This document shows, in pieces, positions 22,953 through 35,757 of a DNA stretch of 64,000 nt. Every line of letters begins with the position of its first letter. Within the stretch, counting starts at the first letter, position 1. The stretch is taken from NCBI GenBank assembly GCA_964304625.1, contig OZ199840.1, positions 9,114,001 through 9,178,000 on the forward strand. Reading direction: 5' to 3'. This DNA is from Kudoa neothunni (lineage: Eukaryota; Cnidaria). The position numbers were made by a program, and so were the translations under genes. The notes under the pieces are model-generated. The model made no database searches. It was not told the DNA's origin and saw only the letters and a list, made by a program, of their open reading frames with translations.

Positions 22953-25900
22953 CTATCTACTAGTAATAGATCTGGTGCGTCGTCTATTGGCACGATTTCT
23001 TCTGAGGTTTCTTGTTTTAACTCCAAAATGTTGACGAGTTATAGGTTTTTGGATGTGTCTAATAGCGTAGGACGATCTATCCGACATCATTGGGACGTAT
23101 TTGGTCTTGTCGGAAACAAGTTTAAGAGAGAATCTCTCAAATTTGTTCATTCTCACCATTGGTTTATTCAAAACTAAACCAATCGAAATTTGCACACACA
23201 GAATAAATAAAAAATGTTACGTTGTGTTAGAGCAGCTTGAATTCTTATGAGACAATTTTGAATTATTGATTCCGAGCAACCAAATGCTAACTCGTCCGAC
23301 GAAGCCATATTTGATAGTTCCAATTGGTTGAAATTATGACCAATACCAACCGTCACAATGGTAACTCCAAAGTTTTTGATGAGGTTGCTGTAGTAGGTGG
23401 GATTTGTGGTGGATGGTCTGCTGCTGAGTACAAACAATAATGTCTGTCTTTTACGAATGTATCGGTTGGTTAGTATTCTTTGGTGGACGTAGCGAAGAAG
23501 ATTACGGAGGTTTGGTTGAGGGGAGTATCTTTTGGTGTACACGTAACGCCTGTTGTAACGCGCGATGGCTAGAATTCCTCTTGGCAGTTTTTTGTACGTG
23601 TATTGACGATAAATATTTCGATGGAACGAAACAAGTGTTACACGTACTCTGGAAGTGTGGAACATTGCGATTATTTCGGAGGCTGTCTGTCTAACCACAT
23701 GGAAGTTCGTTTTTTGACTTATATCTACTGCCACGATCACATTCAAAAATCCTGTTATAGTTTCATAGGAAATGCTGTTGGTAAGGACATCGTAACGATT
23801 GAGTTGTTGGAGGTTTTGAACATTTGTCATTCCAAAAATGGAGAGGAAAGAATCTAAATAAACAGATGTTGATGTTTTGGTGGTTCAGTGAAATTACTTG
23901 ATGGTGTAGGTTCCACATCCGCATATTTCCTAAAGATTGCATCTCCAGTTGATGAGTAATATTTTCTAAATGGTTCAACTGTGTATGTGTATTTGTTTTC
24001 GTAACCAAAATCTGAGGATAAATCGCTTTGAACTCTGGTGAATCGACGGGAAATTGAATTATATCTTATTTTGTAATATCTCATAGATATTCTTTTGAAT
24101 ATTCTATCATATCTTCGATTTGCTATGTAATTTTCTAAATAAAATTATCAGCACTACGACAATTAGGAAGTGAGTTGAGTTTACTTGTGTATATAAATGT
24201 GTATAATTTAATTCCTTGGAATTTCAAATGTCCACTAATACGATCCAATTCCCTTACATTTGAGTTGTAATATCGATGACGGTATCGGTCGGTGGGATAG
24301 CCAGCCAAAATCAAAAATATCACTTTCGGCCAATGTCCCTTTGATCGACTGAAAAAGTTTGATCTCGATTTCAAATAATAGATAATATTTCTAATTGTTC
24401 TCGAACGATAGCGCAACCTTATCACTCGTCTTCTCAGTTTGGGACGAGCTGCCGCTCTGTACTTGTCTTTGTTGACATTCATTTCATTGACCAACTTTGC
24501 TATCTCCGCCTTAGACGCATCATCCACGTAATTTTTGCCTGGAGATGGGCGCGCCAACTTTTTCCTCCTATAAACAATCTTGCGTGCCCTCACTCTGGGT
24601 CTTGGTTTTTTCACGATTGGTACAACAACTTTTTCAGATGGTAAATTGTTAATGCCACGTAGATATAAGTCCGGTTTAGGTTTCAATCTTGCCATTCTAT
24701 GTGGTCTCAAACCAACTGAAACGTCTTGAAAATTCGCAGGATTTAGTTTGTCGATTCCTAGGTTAGTATTGATTAATATTACCAGGTTTTGTAAATTCAA
24801 ACAAAAAACTTTTTTGATGCTTAATTTAATTTTTACATCTTTAAAAATGGTGTAAAATAAAATTTGGATAGTCTAAATTTTAAAAGAAGTATAATTAATT
24901 TATATTAAACATTTAAAAATTTACTTTAATCCAAAATTGTAATATTTTTATTTATATGAATGAATAACAGGAAAAATTAAAAATAAAGTTATTAATTAAA
25001 TTAGTTTATTAGATTTTTGGTATCTCTTATAGGTTGTGAAAAAACTACTTAAAATTAATTACGCCGTTTTCACGCGATTTTGGAACTGCTTATGTAATAA
25101 CATAGATAATAGTTAATTAATATAATAAAGACTAAAAACTTATTATTTACGTAATCTGAACAAATTTTAAAAGAAATTCAAATATATCTTTCTCCAAGTA
25201 CTCTAGCAGGACTGTTACATCATATTTGTGAATATTGATAAATCTTTTTAATTCTATTAAATATAATAAGTTGCAATAACAACACCGCCAAATATTCGGA
25301 AAATTTAGATTTCTTTTTTTAAAAGTCATCAGGGTGAATATGAAGGTTATATTAAGTGTCCCACAGTAGAAGATTCATCCCTGTTTAAAGTGGATTATCG
25401 CAACATTGATTAAGTTAAATGTAATTAATCCTCCAACTATCTTTGGGTTAAAAATAACTCCCGTTTTTTCTACTCACACTGTTTAAAAAATTAATTCAAA
25501 ATGAATCTAAAAGTAAAAATAAATTCCATGGCTGAATTTTATAGAAAAATGGTAATTTTTACAATAACAAATCTTCAATAATCCGACTCGCTTAACTCGG
25601 CTTTTATTCGTAAAGTGTCGTTAAAAAATAACCGCTGTAAACGTAGTTTTTCACCTTTTAAACCCCGATTACCGATTAACGATATTTAATAATATAATAT
25701 TCGACAAAAATTTTATAATTATTGCATTGTTATCTACTAGCTCATTGACAATGACTTCAATTTTAGTACACCACCAAAACCTTTCGAAGTGTACAATAAT
25801 CACATCGATTTGGATTAATGGGGTTTAAATGAAGAAAGTGGTTCGGATTTTCTCAAAATTAATGTGATAAAATTTTTAAAATTAGATAAATAATTTTGCT

Positions 25901-28900
25901 GAAATATTAATTGATAAAAACTGGGATTATTCCCGCCCTATAAACAATGGATAATTCGTTGGAGGGTGATTACTTTCGAATAAAAGAGAGTTATTTAAGT
26001 TTCTCAACAAAATAGCCCAAGAAAAGTGCGAAAAACACGTGACAGTAATTATGAATAATCCTTATCTATTTCCATATATATATATATATATAAATCTGAT
26101 CTAAATTTTTCAATTAATATATTTAGAAAATATTATATATATGATAAATTCAACTATTCAAAGTTTATCTATTTTAATAGTTAAGTTGAATTTTTCGCGG
26201 ATTGTATAAAATGTTTAAAAAAATGAGATTATAATATTCTTATTATTTTCAACACTTAAAATTCAAATATTTTCTATATATGATGAAAATTTTAATACCA
26301 TCTGATCGAATAATTTAATGTTAATGTAAATTATCATACTTGGCGTCCTAATTCTAGGCTTTCTTCGTTGTGACAAGCCTACATTGGTGAGTAATTTTTT
26401 AGCGAGTGGAATACTTCTGAATGGATTTAACAATGGAGTTCGTATATTTTTGTTCACGTTTGTTACTCCTCTCGGCCTGTAGTTCGGATATCCATATAGA
26501 GATCTCTTGAAGTTTTCGGATGAATGTGGGTTAGTGGGCTATATAACCGTTAAAATACTTTACGAATACTTTCATAAATATTTACAGTATCTCTTATATT
26601 TGATGGATTTTCTATCACCTCTTTGCGAGAACGACGTAGCAACTTGAAGGGTCGACGACCTCTTCGTCTATTTCTAGGACGTCTACGCCTTCTCCTTCTA
26701 TATATTCTTCGTTTGACACTGTTCGAAATGAGGGACTGGAATGCAAATATTTTGTCGGATTCGCTTCTATAGTAGGTCATTAAACGCAGTAGACGAGAGA
26801 GTTTGCTGGTAAGTCCCAACACATCCAGCGACATTCTGGTGTAAGGGTCAAATAAACGTAGTATATTATGGCCTAATTTGATGTTGTAATCAGGAGATGC
26901 GGTTGTGTCGATTAGAAAAGCTGCTTCGATTGGATTGAAAGAGAAACTCAATTTGTACATATTTTTATTGTTCCATATCCATGTTTTGGCGATTTGTCGA
27001 TCAGACAAAGTTGAAGCAATTGAGTATTTTTTATTGACAACACCACAAACACTTCTCATAATTGCAATAATTCGATTTGCAGATTTGATCATATGGTTAG
27101 GATTCATTACGAATGATAGGTATTTAGATCCTGACATAAATAACACTTGGTTAGATGGAACTTGGTTGTCCACATTGAAAGCGAAAACTCTAACCCCACT
27201 CTTCAACAACAACAGTGACGGTAATTGGAAGTTATCCAATGATTTCCCCCTCATAAAAACCAATAAAACTTTCGGTAGGCCCGGCATACCATATGCAAAT
27301 TGGTCTTGAGCTGCAAACAAAGCTTCGGCTAAATTTGAACTTTTTCCTGCACCTTTTTCTCTGTATCTCGTGGCACTCATCTTAAAGAAATATACAAGTG
27401 CAGATTTTATAAATAAAGTACCATTTGTTCTAAGACATTATTGATGTCTTCATCGCTGTTGAACATTCGGAATCTATTCACTAATTTGATGTTTTTACCG
27501 TACGCCAAGATTGATATATAGTTATCATATTTTGTGAAAGATTTCAAAATTCCATAGAGAGTAGTTTTGATTCTTCTTTTTACTTGTAGGGGCATATTTC
27601 TATCGACTAAAACAACTGTGTTTGCTTTTCCCAATACTAAACATATCTATTAGATGTAAGGATACAATATACAGCTACAATTTTTGTATCCAAAGTTAAA
27701 TTTTCTGTACGCAAATCCGACAGACGCCCTTCGTCGTCGTTGTCTACGTTGTCTACGTCTTCGGCGACGATATCTTCTAATTGGTCTCCTTCTTCTAAGC
27801 ACTCTTCTAGTTGTTCTCGCCCTTCTCCTTCTTCCTATTGTATGTATTCTTCTGAAAACTCTATTTGATCGGGTTCCAGTTGTTGGACGCCTAGCAAAAG
27901 CTCTTCTGATTTTAGATCCAATGTTCCTCAAACTAAATCTTCTAAGCAGACCTGAAGTACGTAAATGTGATAGCCTATTTCTATTTGTGGGACGCACAAT
28001 ATCTTGACGTCTAAATCGTGACCTAATCGAAGCGAATTTATCTCGAACACGCTTAGAAGGCATAATTCTTTTTAATATATTTCGATTCCATCGACTTCTT
28101 CTTGGGCTGGCCAACCTTGTTTTACGTAAAGGTGACCGTTGTGGACGCCTTAGTATTCGTGATATTTTTGGTACATTTATATTTAGTCGTCGTGTTGGTC
28201 TTCTTCTTCTCCGACGCACCTTTCGTCTTCGTGGTCGACGTAATTTCCTTGGTCTACGTCTTCTCGATAGTCTTCTTACAATCCTTCGTTGTACAGGGCC
28301 TCTGTCAATCGTTAAATGATTGATTCCACGTTGAGCGCCAAACTCTAAAGATGTTTTATTTAACAAAAATTCGAAACCGATAACTAACCTCGTCTTAGTT
28401 GGTAATGTAACCTTCGCATGAGGTTGGGCTCAAAGAAAGAGTTGAAAGATGGTGAAAGGAACAATCTTGAAGGTGGTGCCAATAATCCAAGTGGAGCAGC
28501 TTGTTGTGAAAGGCCTGGCCCCAGAATATAAAGCTAATTATCATTTAATTTAAAAATTGGAATATCTCTATCAATGTTGTTACTTTCATTTGGGATCCTT
28601 TCACTAATTTGGAGAGGTCCCTGTATCCCATAAAATCCAGAACATTGTGGGTGAGTATAAGGAAAACGACAGTTTTTCGATTGAGATGACGTCTTCTAAT
28701 TAATATTTTGGCTATTTTGAGAATAGATGGTACGGTGATAACACCTCGGCCGCGATATTGTGGAATTTCGTTTGTAATTTTCTAAACCGTTATTTTCAAA
28801 CAACCAAAAAATAATCATCCACTCACTTCGATGTCTTCCAAAACAGAGAACACCTTATTGTTGATAAATTGTTTTTCTCGGAATTGTGTTAATAGTCGTA

Positions 28901-31900
28901 TTGTTGATTTAGACAAGGATGCCGGGAATAAGGAAATAAGTTGATATATCAGCTTCTGGACCATCAAAAACTCCCCACGGTACAAAGAATCCACCAAAAA
29001 TATACTATTTGTGGTTCGAATCGTGTTGTAATTCCACTGTTTCACAATTCTTTGCCAGTGTTGTGTGCTTTTAAATTTATCTGATCATCAAATTTAGATC
29101 AACTATCACAATAATCCACTCACCATATAAGCTTTTTCGAGACAGCAGGTGACTGGTGACCTCATTCCTCTTATAAATTCGTGGTTCATTTATGCCAATC
29201 AACTTTAACATATCAATATCATCTGATCGGTCAGCTGCTTTCCGGAGATCGCTTTTCCATGCGGTGATAGTGTTGTCTATCTTTACCAGATCACCTTTGA
29301 TAAATCTTAAATTTTTCGACCCTAAAGTTACAAAATTAATTTATTTACTTAAGTACAAATCAATCACATTCCAGCATAATTCGTTGGATTTCTTGGAGAA
29401 AACCATGTTTCAGATGTATCATTTGGCTCTCATTATTTTCCGATTTCGTCCATCCTCCCAACACTACCTGCTTATAATTGCTCAAAAAGAATATGCGTTG
29501 AGGGTAAGTGATATTGGTCATGTGGCATAGGTCATAGTTATCTCCAAATTGAATTATATATATCTTTATCAATAAAAAATATTACAGCATATATATATAT
29601 ATATATAAAAATTCACAACCAAAATCTATATTATATTCCTATTTTTTTATATTGTTCATTTCAACCTCCAACTTATGATCAGCTTAAAGGCCTAACTGAA
29701 AATTAATTTAATAAATTAATTCAATATTTTTTTTATCTACAAAATTATATTTATATTAGTTTTTTTAAGTTATGCGAACATGAACTTTATCAATCAATTT
29801 TAACTGAGAAAAACCTACTAGTTTTATTTACTTTTATAAAAATACATTAAATAAAGGAATAGATCCAAAAATTTTATCTATACAACAATAAAATAAATAT
29901 AAATTATTTATATCTGAAATCTGTGTAGTTTATTTGACGGTAAATTTAATCTTTAATAATGCTTAAAAATGCTTTTACAATTTTTTATCGTGATAATCCT
30001 TAATTAGAGGTTAAAGATCAATTTAATTTTTGTATTTAACTAGAATAAAAACTAAACTGAATGGATTAAATTGGAACAAATAAAAACTTTTATTATTTAA
30101 CATAAATTGTAGTTTTCTGACAAAAATGTTTACCTTCTCCTGTCATACTAAAATAAGATTGTTTAATCTTTTTGTATTAAATTCCACCTCTTTAATTTTT
30201 ATTGTTTGAAACGTGTAATTTATCTTTATAAATTTCTGCTAATCAGAAAAATATTTTTGTAAATTCAGCAGTATATTTGACTACTTTTAAGATTTTATAC
30301 ATTAAAATAGTGAAGTTGGGCTTAATATCAAAGAAATGAATGAATTAATTAATTAATTACATAACAAAAAAGAAATAAAAAATTAGCCTATATATGAACC
30401 AAAATGGAAGCAGTTGTCTTAGCAATTTGTAGAGTAATGATAACTTAAAAATACTGATCTGAGAGATCGCGATGTCCATATAAAATAAAGAGGTCTAATA
30501 ACTAAAACTTAATAGTATTTCGTGAGTTATTTGTAGATATTCTCGATGAGAATATTTTTTAATATTTATGCATAATTTAATATATATAATTTATTAAGTT
30601 GCCGTTTTAGATATTATTTAATGATATTTTTATCTCAGTATTAATAAAAGTACAGTTATGAAATAGGATATGTTTAAAATGAGATTATAATTTTGTATAA
30701 ATTATATATCCAGCCTTATTTATTTTTGCGCATGCCTACATATAAAACTTAGCTATTTAATGATTTAATCGCATAAATTGAGTTTAAAAATAACTGTGTT
30801 TATTTAGAATTTAAGCAAATTTGTTATTATAAATAGAGAAAAATTGTTCAAATCTATTTAAAACAATTAAAGATCTATGGAAAGTAATTATTGCATTTTA
30901 GAAATATCAATACTTTAGTTCTGTTTTAAGATGCCGTTAACAAAATAAAGATATCAAAAACAGTAATTTCAAATTTTCCCCCTTAACCTAGAAACAAAAC
31001 TCATATTTAATTTAAGGTTTTATAGTGGTTTAACTAAGGCAATGGCTATTGAAACGGCAAATTCTAACTCTTTATGAATATACGCATGCGTTGTGTGAAG
31101 TTTTAATCCCATTAATTTTTATTATATTAGATCAATTCTTCATTCCTACAAGTCAGAAATAGCTAAAAATAGACAATACTAATGTTACTTAAATATTATT
31201 TACAATGCAAATAATCACGTTAAATATTATTAATAATATTAGGCCACATCACTAAAAATTAAACGAGGCACCAAAGAAAGAGACTGAGAATAATTTTATA
31301 GATAGCTATTAAAAACGTATTTCCAACAACATTTGAAGCATTTCTGCCAATTTTTTATTGAGTTTAAAATCGCCCTCATCTAATTTTGATGTTACTAAGG
31401 TCACATCCTGTGATTTAAAATTTCCCCCGGTTGAGAATTTCTGCCCTAGTCCAATGCTGTCGGATCAAAATTTAATCCAAGTAAGGAAGGGGGTTAGGGA
31501 TGGAAATGGAAGATAAGCTAATGAGCTTTATAGTACAGATTTGGTGCCTTTCTTAAATAATGTGAAGTTAAATAAATATAAAATAACATATTTATCATCT
31601 ATTATTTATTAGTTTTAATTTTATTGGCCAATAAACTTTATTAATAAATCGCATTGTCACGTGGCTAACATTCAGAGAAAATTTTAATTTCATTGGTATG
31701 GTTTAAATCTAAATATTTCAAGTAGCATGTTTTTTTAAATAAGTATACATTTATTTTGCACATAAATATTAAAATCACACTAATAAAAAAAATAAGACGA
31801 CTTATTGTATTAAAATATCGTTTTTTTTTAATTCATCATTCTAATAAGTTTTTAAATATGTATATTATATCTCAATGATGAAATGATTTAATTGAACTAA

Positions 31901-33652
31901 TCTAGTATTCATAACAGTCAATATTAGGTATAATTTTTTCGTGTATATTATTAAAAATCACTTCACATTTAAGTAAACATTTATTTCAATTTTAACGGAG
32001 TTTTAGATTATCTTTGTCTAAAACTTACTTTTACGTTGTTTCTTTTTGCGACTTCTCCTATTCTATGAGGATAACTATTGTTTGGTTGTTGTTTACCATT
32101 CACAAGGAGGAATATTATTTTCATGGGAGTTTCGATTCGTTTTGAGTTATCGACGATTTCATTAAGCATAGTTGCCAGGGAAAAGTCAATATTTCTATCC
32201 TTGGCAACTCCAAGGTCTTGAAAAAAACTTTCCCTAAGGAGATTGTTGAATGCGGCGATAATTTCCTTTTTGGGTCGTGTTAAAAGCTCATCAGGGGCTT
32301 TTATCTACCAAAATAGGTGAGAGATTATTTTGGGAAATAAACAATTACAATGCCAAGACAACTTCGAAAATGTGCCAACTTGATAAACGAGTCAGCACTG
32401 AATAGATTTGCTAGTTGGTAGGAGAATCGCCTAATGAAAGGTTTATTTTTGAAATGAGAGTCTACAAGTATTCCAACGGATGCTCTACCAGCTTCTATAA
32501 ACAGTAGTTAGATAGGATATGTGGGTTGAATCAATATATAAAGTAATGTTTATATTGCAATTAATTTTAAAATAATACTCATATTGATTGGTGTGCGGAA
32601 TAGTTTTTTCCAATTCCAACTGTTCGACAGTAATCCCTCTACACCGGATGGATCGTCAATGTAATCACGTTTGGAATTGGGGCTGTTGCAATGCATCGAA
32701 CAATAATCCGACATCAATTTTCTTTCTTCAAAAAACCTTTTCAAATTCTAATTTCTGGTCAGCTCATTATGATACTACCTCTGCTGAAGTGTTGACTGAA
32801 ACATTGAGGGAGAACACTTGATGACGTGTATCGCATTCCTTTCTTTCAATGATTGTAAGTAGTCGATATGCTGGTTGATTTCCTGCTGTTTTTTATCGGT
32901 ACAAAATTCACATTCATCGCCTTCATGGTTGCTGTTTATTGAACTTTGGTTGTAGACCTTATTCTCGAGTAACATATGAGCCTCGTCGTCTTGAAAATAA
33001 TTTTATATTGGAAAAATTAAAATTTAAAAGTATGGCCATTGCCGCCAACGTGTCAATCAAAACAATACCATTAATATATTTTAGAATGCGGTATTTTTTG
33101 AATAAAGCATATTCATCAATGAAGCAGGATTGGGATGGAATATTTTTTGGGAACTCATATAAATTTGGTGAAGTGCCAAAATGAGTCTGAGACTTTTTAA
33201 AATTGGTCTGGCCTGATGAGTAAAGTTCATTTTGAGCATTAAACAAACCTCCTTCTTGTTTGTTGATATCTGAAGATTACCGCTTTTTAGAAAGTACGTA
33301 TACAATTAACTATGTATTACTTTTATCTACACCTTGGGAATCGGTGATATAGTTTGCTTGTTGGATGCTAGGTGTAGGAGCATAGATTTTAAAATTTGCA
33401 GTGGAATATGGAAGTGATCTTTGGGAATTAAAAATTTCGTTATCTGAGGCCTGAAACAGCTAAAATTAAATATGAATTTTTAAAATAACAAGCAAACCGA
33501 TACATGCTGATCATTTGGTGTACATTCGTCTATATTTTTACGTTTTATTTTTTTACATTTTAACATGACTTCAAAATACTTTGTTCAAGTTGTAGAATCC
33601 ATAAAATGTAAAAACAATTTAGGATGCCTAAAGTTGTACATTTTCTTCTCAT
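22953..33652 (-). CDS. Giant secreted vWA-repeat protein with arginine-rich insertions
   Basis: About 22 exons, joined by GT-AG introns that keep frame, give roughly 1,950 residues. The ATG at 33652 starts a signal peptide (MRRK, then a core ending FYILWIL). A Cys-containing N-terminal region of about 250 residues follows, then five vWA-like folds. They start near VGILVDS (about residue 280), SIFLVDS (565), VVLVDRN (975), AAFLIDTTAS (1190) and VIVAVDIS (1700). Each has the paired later strand, for example MKIIFLLVNG, KTVVFLILTH, KVLLVFMRG, KVIFLILAG and QTLLFVLSS. A roughly 195-residue insert with about 79 Arg lies between folds 2 and 3 (28290-27690). A second Arg-rich stretch splits fold 4 (26740 to about 24400). 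Introns of 2,465 bp (32028-29564) and 1,479 bp (26298-24820) join in phase 0 and hold transposon sequences. Most folds lack a full DxSxS metal site. An extracellular structural or anion-binding role is inferred; no known family has this layout to my knowledge. Confidence 0.72.
25425..25975. mobile_element. piggyBac-type MITE inside the vWA gene
   Basis: The left end is TTAA (25425-25428) followed by TCCTCCAACTATCTTTGGG. The right end near 25959-25974 reads GTTGGAGGGTGATTA, the approximate inverse. The element is about 550 bp with no transposase frame, and sits in the 1.48-kb intron between exons ending at 26299 and starting at 24819. Its termini resemble those of the piggyBac relics at 17260 and 50041, which suggests trans-mobilisation. 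The right TTAA is degraded. Confidence 0.6.
30961..31443. mobile_element. hAT-type MITE inside the vWA gene, copy 1
   Basis: This block is clearly homologous to the hAT element at 50224-52033. Both share a stretch with TTATTTACAATG, a CCATAAA/ACCAAAG-GAAGAGAC block and a CGGTTGAGAATTTCTG end. The ends are CAGTAATTTCAA and, inverted, CAGAAATTCTCAA. It is non-coding, about 480 bp, and lies within the largest intron (32028-29564) of the vWA gene. No target-site duplication is left. The second copy carries a nested insertion that this one lacks. Confidence 0.65.
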
Positions 33653-34512
33653 AACAAGAGCGTATCTATAAAGTAAGCCGCTGGTTAATCTTGTACAAGA
33701 TTTTTTTAGAAAAACTTTACCAATTATTTTATATAGCAATGTTGTTGTCAAATATTGTATAGATGCTGTCGAGTGATGATCTACCAGGAAATTTTGAAAG
33801 AATTTGACGCCTCTTTAACTATTCAATCTTGTTTGTATAAATAACTTAGCAATGGTGCCATAATATGATAGACTATTTTTATTTGTCAAAAATATAATTC
33901 GAATTGAATTGCTCCAATTATCACTACTGGATGGTTCAGACATAGAAATAACAGAAAACCTTTTAGAAAAGATGATTTTTTATACTAAGAACTAAATGTA
34001 TCGTTGTTATTATCTTCAATCTTATTTTCTAAGTGCTCTCTTACTATCTCCATAAAATTTCAAACTTTAATAACTTTCTCCTTATAAGATTTTTATTAAT
34101 TCTTTATTATGAACGTAGCCGTTCATTCAAATTTAGTTAGTTTCCAACATTTAGTTATATTTGTTTAGAAATAATCATAAAAAAAATGTTGAATTTTACT
34201 CTTAACAACTGATCTAACATTAAAAAACTGTTCTATTTCCTGTTTATATCAACATGGATTATCACTGCAAAAGTATTGCGATATCTCGTCTTGATTCGAT
34301 GTAAAATAACTTTTACGTCAATTAATTCTAAAATCCTACGAAAATTATAATTCTGAGTTTGTAGAATCAAGTAATAGTTGTTTATGAAACTTCAAATGTA
34401 TAATAAAACCAGCAGGTGGTCATCATTCTCTGTATTATTTAGCAGTTTAAATAAATATTATTACTTCTACTTTAACGTCTAATTATTTATTACTGTTATA
34501 ATCCTTATATAC
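33653..34512. other. Intergenic region upstream of the vWA gene
   Basis: Contains the presumed promoter of the vWA gene. A second possible upstream frame at about 33943 (minus, starting MSEPSSSDNWSN) stops early and could not be joined in frame to exon 1, so it is left out. Nothing else is recognised. Confidence 0.4.
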
Positions 34513-35757
34513 AGTCGGTGACCAGTTACACGAACTTTTTTCGATTATTTCATGTTTATTATTTAGTGAAGTCAATATTCAATGCCAAAAAACTGCCACC
34601 GTATCAAATTTTCAAATATCTATTATCTCTACTCCTAATGGCATCCTAAAGATGAAAAATAAAATAATCAAAACCTATAAATGTTTGAAGAATCTAAAAA
34701 TAAAAATTATTGGCATCTCTATTTGAACCCATAAATAAAATGTACTATGCCTTTTTAACTATTTTTTAAACCCAGTTATGGAACTCGACGTCGAATTACG
34801 AGACGAGAGTTTAGAGTTCATTAACTAAAGAATTCCTTTGAAAATATTATTAAGTAAAAATTCATGATTTTTGAGGTCTGATCAAAAAATATCTTCTGGG
34901 ACTTAGATTTTAAATACTACTTAAATTATATTCTTCCATATAAGTTTTATTATGAGTCAAAAGCAGAATCAATTTAGAATGAAAATGCTACTGGACTGAG
35001 TACTCAAGATCTTGTTTACTTTCTTACCAAAAATCTAGATTTCCATTTATTACTGACGAAGTAGATATTTCAAAGGTTTTTAAGCATCGCAAAATTTATG
35101 CTTTTACAAATATTTGAAGTGATGCTTCTTGAAAATGCCAATGAAGGAAACCCCCATTCCATTATACCCCTCAAAGAGACTTACCAATATTATTGCTGAA
35201 GATAAGGATTTAAATTTGGAGAGTGAATAGATAGAACTTAGCCTGTAAAATAGCGGAAATTTCATTAAAAATCCCCCAAGGAATATTGGTATGCGGTCAC
35301 AAATAAAAGAGGAGAAATATTTAAGTATCGAATACTGTCAAAATTAATGCTGTGTTTACTTGCTTTGTCTCATTCGTCTGGATCTGCTGACAGATTATTT
35401 TCATTACAGAATAAGAAACGTTAACAAACAGATTTCCATTGGAAGATGATACAGTAAATGCTCTTCTATATCCGAATGTTTAATGAGGGACGCTAGTCGC
35501 ATGAGATGGAATTCATCTGACGAATTAATTAAAATGCTGGAAAAAATAAACTCTATATGATGAGGAGGAGGAGGAGGAGGACAGTGAAACTGAATTAACA
35601 TTTTGATGTATAAATAGATCGTGTCAACTATTTTTTCTGTTTCGATTAGTTTACGATTGCTTGAATTATATTTTTTGTATTATTTTTAAAATATGATACA
35701 TTTTTTAAAATTTTAATACGATTTACAAAAATCGTCTGACAATCCTGACTGTAATAA
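34513..35757 (+). mobile_element. Transposon relic with hAT-like C-terminal fragment
   Basis: The ends are inverted-repeat-like: TACAGTCGGTGACCAGTTAC on the left and, read inward from the right, TACAGTCAGGATTGTCAG. Near 35345-35470 the plus strand encodes ALSHSSGSADRLFSLQNKKR then, after a frame change, NALLYIRMFNEGR. This matches the conserved C-terminal dimerisation region of hAT transposases. A (GAG)n run encodes an acidic tail just before a stop at about 35603. The TA-type ends would fit Tc1/mariner better than hAT, so the outer limits and family are uncertain. Confidence 0.5.

Noticed and set aside
27684-28323. Plus-strand hydrophobic open frames opposite the Arg-rich exon.
   Set aside because: They are complements of Arg codons, giving Leu/Val-rich shadows without start, splice or homology support.
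22953-29572. Treating the minus-strand Arg-rich frames as two or three separate genes.
   Set aside because: vWA folds are split across the supposed boundaries and the large introns join in phase 0, so one gene is simpler.
33760-33943. Minus-strand frame starting MSEPSSSDNWSN considered as first exon of the vWA gene.
   Set aside because: It could not be joined in frame, and the ATG at 33652 already gives a convincing signal peptide.
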